A DNA stretch of 64,000 bases from JAMBLL01 sp964387145 (GTDB lineage Bacteria > Actinomycetota > Acidimicrobiia > Spongiisociales > UBA5794), in contig CAYLVM010000002.1 in the NCBI GenBank assembly GCA_964387145.1, forward strand, positions 34,376 to 98,375. Reading direction: 5' to 3'. Below the pieces are notes generated by a model. It had not been told where the DNA came from and made no database searches. It saw nothing but the letters and a program-made list of their open reading frames with translations. Position 1 is the first letter of the stretch, and every line of letters starts with the position of its first letter. Positions 60,607 to 64,000 of the stretch are shown here, one piece after another. The position numbers were made by a program, and so were the translations under genes.

Positions 60607-61943
60607 GTGAAGAGGGGGAGGGGTTCGAACTCCGCGGCGAGGATGGTGGCGGAGTCGGCGGAGAGCCAGTCGTCGAGGACCGTGGCGTACAGCGAGCGGT
60701 AGTCCACGGTGTGGATCAGGTTGCCCCGGGTGTCCAGGTTGGTGAGCGACGGCGGCTCGCCGTAGCGGCCCCCCGCCACACCCGATCCGATGACGAAGTG
60801 CGCGCCTGCGGTCCCGTGGTCGGTGCCCGACCCGTTGTAGGCGGGCCGTCTCCCGAACTCCGAGGTGGTCATCACGATCACGTCATCGGATACCCCGGCG
60901 GCGTCGATCGCAGCAAAGAAGCCGGACACGCCGTCGTTGAGGGCCGTCATCATGTCTCCGTGTCGCGACTCCTGGCCCTCGTGAGTGTCGAAGTCGCCCC
61001 AACCGTGCACGTAGATGACCCGTGGCGGGTTCGGACTCGTGACGAGTGCGGCGGCGACGGACAGGAACGAACCGAGGTCGCCACGACGACCGCCCCGCCC
61101 ACCTTCTTCGGATGCCTGGTCCTCCACGTCGGACCCGTCGAGGATGTCGGAGAGGTCGTCGGCTGCCGTGACGGTGGCATCGATCGCGGCGCGGACCTGG
61201 TCGAGGAGGACGGCACCGTCGAAGGCAGCGGGGGCGAACCCCTGCCACATCGACATCAGCTCGTCGGTGGAGTCGACCCACGGGGGCACGATCGGGGCGA
61301 GGCCCGTGATGTCCTGTACCGAGACGACGAAGGCCTTGTCGGCGAGCAGCGCCGGGGTCGGCCCGGGGCCGATCGACACACCGGCAAGCGTCTCTCCGGG
61401 GTCAACCGCCGCGTCGAGGTATCGCCCAAGCCACCCGGTCTGGCTGACGGCGTCCGGGTCGGCGTTCCACCATGTGGCCATCGATGAGAAGTGGGAGAGA
61501 TCCGGGTCGGGGTATCCGATGCCCTCGACGACGGCAACCTGTCCCGCTGCGTACCGCTCTGCGAGGAACCCGAGTGTGGGGTGCAAGCCGATCTCGCCGT
61601 CGAGGTCTAGGGGATCGTCGATGGCGAGTCCGCGACGCAGGTCGTAGTAGCGGCTCGTTGCGTGAGGGACCACCATGTTGAGACCGTCGTTGCCGCCGCC
61701 CATCTCAACGACGATCAGTGTGCGTGCAACCGACGGTCCCGCCGCCGCACCTGCTGGGAGTGTCTTGGTTGTCGTCGTCGGGCCTGCCGCGACAGGGTTC
61801 TTGCCCCAGACCGATATGCCGTACCCACCTGCGGCCGCGACCGCGACCGACGCTCCCAACGCCGAGAGGAACCGTCTCCGACTGATCGATGCGCACATCG
61901 GTGCAGGCACAGAGGGCTGAGCGGAGTTCGGTGTGGTGGTCAT
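60603..61943 (-). CDS. DUF1501 secreted protein with Tat signal
   Basis: A 446-residue protein. A twin-arginine signal is visible (SISRRRFLSALGASVAVAAAG). The DUF1501 domain includes LIVVEMGGGNDGLNMVVPH, WGDFDTHEGQESRHGDMM and VIVMTTSEFGRRPAYNGSG, an alkaline-phosphatase-like fold. It overlaps the DUF1800 gene by four bases; the two families co-occur widely. Function unknown. Confidence 0.88.
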   Translation of the reverse strand: MTTTPNSAQPSVPAPMCASISRRRFLSALGASVAVAAAGGYGISVWGKNPVAAGPTTTTKTLPAGAAAGPSVARTLIVVEMGGGNDGLNMVVPHATSRYYDLRRGLAIDDPLDLDGEIGLHPTLGFLAERYAAGQVAVVEGIGYPDPDLSHFSSMATWWNADPDAVSQTGWLGRYLDAAVDPGETLAGVSIGPGPTPALLADKAFVVSVQDITGLAPIVPPWVDSTDELMSMWQGFAPAAFDGAVLLDQVRAAIDATVTAADDLSDILDGSDVEDQASEEGGRGGRRGDLGSFLSVAAALVTSPNPPRVIYVHGWGDFDTHEGQESRHGDMMTALNDGVSGFFAAIDAAGVSDDVIVMTTSEFGRRPAYNGSGTDHGTAGAHFVIGSGVAGGRYGEPPSLTNLDTRGNLIHTVDYRSLYATVLDDWLSADSATILAAEFEPLPLFT

Positions 61944-63202
61944 ACGACGATGTACTCCGGTGCGTTGATGGCCATCGTTGCGCGGATGCCGGGGTGTCCG
62001 ACGGAGTCGAGAACGTTGGTCGTCTCGGACGCAACGTCGAAGAGGCCGAGCCGTTGGACGAGAGACGCTGTGGACGTGACCTCGAGATTCTCCGGGATCA
62101 GAACGGCAAGGTCGAAGCCGTGGACGAGTCCGTACGGTCCCAACAGGCGATCCCCCTTGGGGTACCCGGCGACGTGGGGCGGGTTGAACGGCATGTAGTT
62201 CACCCTTCCTAGAGCCTGCAGGAACGCCCGGGCCCCACCGCGGCCGCCGGCTTGTGGCCGGTAGCCGAAGGCCTGGGCGATACCCACTGCCCGTTCGATC
62301 GGTGTGCGCACCTTCGCCCGGATCGCCTCGTCTGAGATGAAGAGCGGGTCCTCGACGATCGCCTCGACCAGATCCATCACGGCGTACTCCCTGCGGAACG
62401 CCGCAGCGATGCGAGTGACGGTGGCCGGGTCCGGATCGAGTCCGACGAGTTCGCGGTAGAGCTTGGCACCGACGAACTCGGCCGTGGCGTCCTGCTCGAG
62501 GAGGATGTCCACGGCATCGGCCGCGTCGAACGAGCCGGTGCGCCCCAGGAAGGTGACCGTGGAGTCATCGTGACGATCCGCAACGAACGCCGACGTCCAG
62601 GGCTCGACACCGAGGCGCTGTGCCCTACGACCGGGCCCAGCGACGATCCATCCCGAGAACGCCGACGATGCTGCGAGGACGTCGGCCTCGGTGTAGTTGC
62701 CGTGGCCGAGGGTGAAGAGCTCCATCACTTCGCGTCCGAAGTTCTCGTTGATCGCGCCCTTCTGGTTCTCTCGACCATCGAGGTAGACGAGCATCGCCGG
62801 GTCGCTCGCGATGGCGTAGAGGAGGTCGGCGAAGCTGCCCGTTGCGTGCTGTCGCAGCGTCAGGTGCTGGAGGAACATGAGGTATGCCATGTTGACCTTG
62901 CGCAGGCTGGTCGCGAAGTGGTCGTGCCAGAACCAGGTGAGGCGTTCCTCGATGCGGCGTGGACCCGACACCATCTGGGTGAACCAGTAGAGGTAGGGGG
63001 CGGTGCGCTGCTGCAGGGTGCGTGCCTCTTCGAGGTCCGCAGGCACGACGAGGATGTCGGGCTGCGGGGTGGTGCCGCTCAGGTCGAGTGCAGCTGTGAT
63101 GGCGTCCTCGATGTCTGTCGCGTTCTCCACGATCCTGGGCTCGACCCCGAACCCGAGCCTCCGTGCCACGTGGCTGATCTGTTCCTGTGTCGAGTACTCC
63201 AT
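61940..63202 (-). CDS. DUF1800 protein
   Basis: A 420-residue DUF1800 protein with RLTWFWHDHFATSLRKV, MLVYLDGRENQKGAINENF and GREVMELFTLGHGNYTEAD, all family signatures. I start at ATG 63202 (MEYSTQEQISHVARRLGFG); a longer frame passes through repeat copy 12 and is an artefact. It is paired with the DUF1501 gene, probably for export or handling of a shared substrate. Confidence 0.88.
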   Translation of the reverse strand: MEYSTQEQISHVARRLGFGVEPRIVENATDIEDAITAALDLSGTTPQPDILVVPADLEEARTLQQRTAPYLYWFTQMVSGPRRIEERLTWFWHDHFATSLRKVNMAYLMFLQHLTLRQHATGSFADLLYAIASDPAMLVYLDGRENQKGAINENFGREVMELFTLGHGNYTEADVLAASSAFSGWIVAGPGRRAQRLGVEPWTSAFVADRHDDSTVTFLGRTGSFDAADAVDILLEQDATAEFVGAKLYRELVGLDPDPATVTRIAAAFRREYAVMDLVEAIVEDPLFISDEAIRAKVRTPIERAVGIAQAFGYRPQAGGRGGARAFLQALGRVNYMPFNPPHVAGYPKGDRLLGPYGLVHGFDLAVLIPENLEVTSTASLVQRLGLFDVASETTNVLDSVGHPGIRATMAINAPEYIVV

Positions 63203-63249
63203 GGAAGGATCATCGCCCCCCCATGTTCGAGAACTGTTAGCCCTCCATG

Positions 63250-63303
63250 AGGATTCTGGCGCTGATCCAGCTCGGATATGAGCCGTATCAGCGCCAGAGT
63301 CCT
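63250..63303. repeat. 54-bp palindromic repeat, copy 12
   Basis: Ends AGGATTCTGGCGC and GCGCCAGAGTCCT. Between the DUF1800 start and the end of the next gene (both leftward). Confidence 0.92.
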
Positions 63304-63323
63304 GTGTACCGGAGCTCGGTGGG

Positions 63324-64000
63324 TCAGTCGGTGTAGGAGAGCTCGTCTGACTGGGCGACGAACTCGTCGCGGTACTCGAGGAGGGTCGCGGCGAGGCCCT
63401 CAGGGTCGCCGACGCCGGGTCCGCTCCAGTCGAGCGACTCCCAGACATCGGGGTGGGCCTTCTTGAGCCACTTGGCCATCTCGTTCATGGGGAAGACGAT
63501 CCCCACTCGTTCGGTCGTGGTGAGTGCGGTGATCTTGCCGTTGTCCGACAGAGTGATCGTCCAACTGATCGGTATGGTGATGCCGAGCGGTCCGCCGAGT
63601 TCATCTACGGACGTCAGCGCACAAGAGACCTTCTCGCCATCGGGAGCAGGCTCACAGTTGCCGGTACGTTGGTCACCGAGCGCCATCCTCTGGGCGAGGT
63701 AGCGCTGAGTCTTGGACACAGTGACAGTCACAGTCCCCCACTTCACGGATCCGAAGGGTGCGGACTCCTGGAACAGGTTGGTGAACTTCGTGAAGTCGCC
63801 CTCGTTCCAGATCGCGACGATCTCATTGCCACGAACCACCTTCGCGGCCATCTCGGGTGAGAGTGGCTCAACCGACTGCGAAGCGATCGTTGTCGTCGTG
63901 ACCTCTTCGGCCGGGGAGATCTCCTGGCTCTGGCGTGACAGGACAATGAAGATCGTCCCGATGATGAGCACAATTCCGAAGGCGACGGCTGCGGTCAGCC
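63324..64000 (-). CDS. Hypothetical membrane-anchored protein, partial
   Basis: The reading frame stays open to the right edge, so the N terminus is missing. Visible parts are a transmembrane helix (LTAAVAFGIVLIIGTIFIVL), a Glu/Thr-rich linker and a soluble domain with NEIVAIWNEGDFTKFTNLF and a Cys pair (CEPAPDGEKVSC). No family recognised. At least 225 residues. Confidence 0.6.
   Translation of the reverse strand, partial: LTAAVAFGIVLIIGTIFIVLSRQSQEISPAEEVTTTTIASQSVEPLSPEMAAKVVRGNEIVAIWNEGDFTKFTNLFQESAPFGSVKWGTVTVTVSKTQRYLAQRMALGDQRTGNCEPAPDGEKVSCALTSVDELGGPLGITIPISWTITLSDNGKITALTTTERVGIVFPMNEMAKWLKKAHPDVWESLDWSGPGVGDPEGLAATLLEYRDEFVAQSDELSYTD

Noticed and set aside
27629..63303. Integron attC sites or CRISPR repeats
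   Set aside because: The palindromes lack the GTTRRRY and RYYYAAC boxes of attC, flank genes in both orientations, and have no regular spacers or cas genes.
61940..63448. Longer start for the DUF1800 gene through repeat copy 12
   Set aside because: The extension covers the repeat and the neighbouring gene; the family N terminus fits ATG 63202.

Overview
The window is a high-GC actinobacterial chromosome segment centred on the replication origin. The order gyrB-dciA-like-recF-dnaN-dnaA | rpmH-rnpA-yidD-yidC-jag-rsmG-parA-parB, followed by cwlM-like, trxA, trxB, anti-sigma and sigM-type genes and then a CCA-adding enzyme gene, matches the mycobacterial oriC neighbourhood. The paired ino1 and PadR genes also match mycobacteria. 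Several differences (a pseudokinase without MurJ, a Zn-ribbon RNase HI, a selenocysteine formate dehydrogenase) suggest a lineage outside the mycobacteria, perhaps Acidimicrobiia. That placement is inference; no 16S gene is present.

Layout. 1-4.4 kb: leftward replication genes with an oriC between dnaA and dnaN (DnaA boxes, GC cluster, DnaA-trio repeats). 4.8-9.7 kb: rightward ribosomal protein L34, RNase P protein, membrane insertase, RNA-binding, rRNA methylase and partition genes, with two parS sites. 9.7-15.8 kb: leftward CwlM-like, thioredoxin system, ECF sigma/anti-sigma, pseudokinase and GNAT genes. 15.9-25.4 kb: rightward HDAC-like, PilT-like, RNase HI, CCA-adding enzyme and arginine genes argCBRGH behind a probable ARG operator. 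25.4-37.7 kb: cupin, HlyIII-like, cis-prenyltransferase, a BMP-type nucleoside ABC transporter beside adenosine deaminase, pyrE, endonuclease IV and a RES-Xre toxin-antitoxin pair. 37.7-41 kb: ABC-F protein, inositol-phosphate synthase and its PadR neighbour.

41.2-51.2 kb is a one-carbon and selenium region: formate-THF ligase, mobA, fdhD and a formate dehydrogenase whose alpha chain is split into two separated genes. The catalytic part carries an in-frame UGA with a clear SECIS hairpin. About 1.4 kb away a CcdA-like membrane protein, divergent from a MerR regulator, carries a second in-frame UGA exactly where its second conserved cysteine should be. It is followed by a hairpin with the same GGUCU loop at the same 18-nt distance. 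I regard this as a probable unannotated selenoprotein and the most interesting find here.

51-64 kb holds mostly single genes (PPOX-like, panB, AEC transporter, DUF192, HhH-GPD, DUF1254, DUF559, DUF1501/DUF1800). From 27.6 kb onward the spacers hold twelve copies of a 54-bp near-perfect palindrome. It often supplies the TAG stop codons of flanking genes. A second repeat type, tandem heptamers of the CCRRGTA kind, occupies other spacers.
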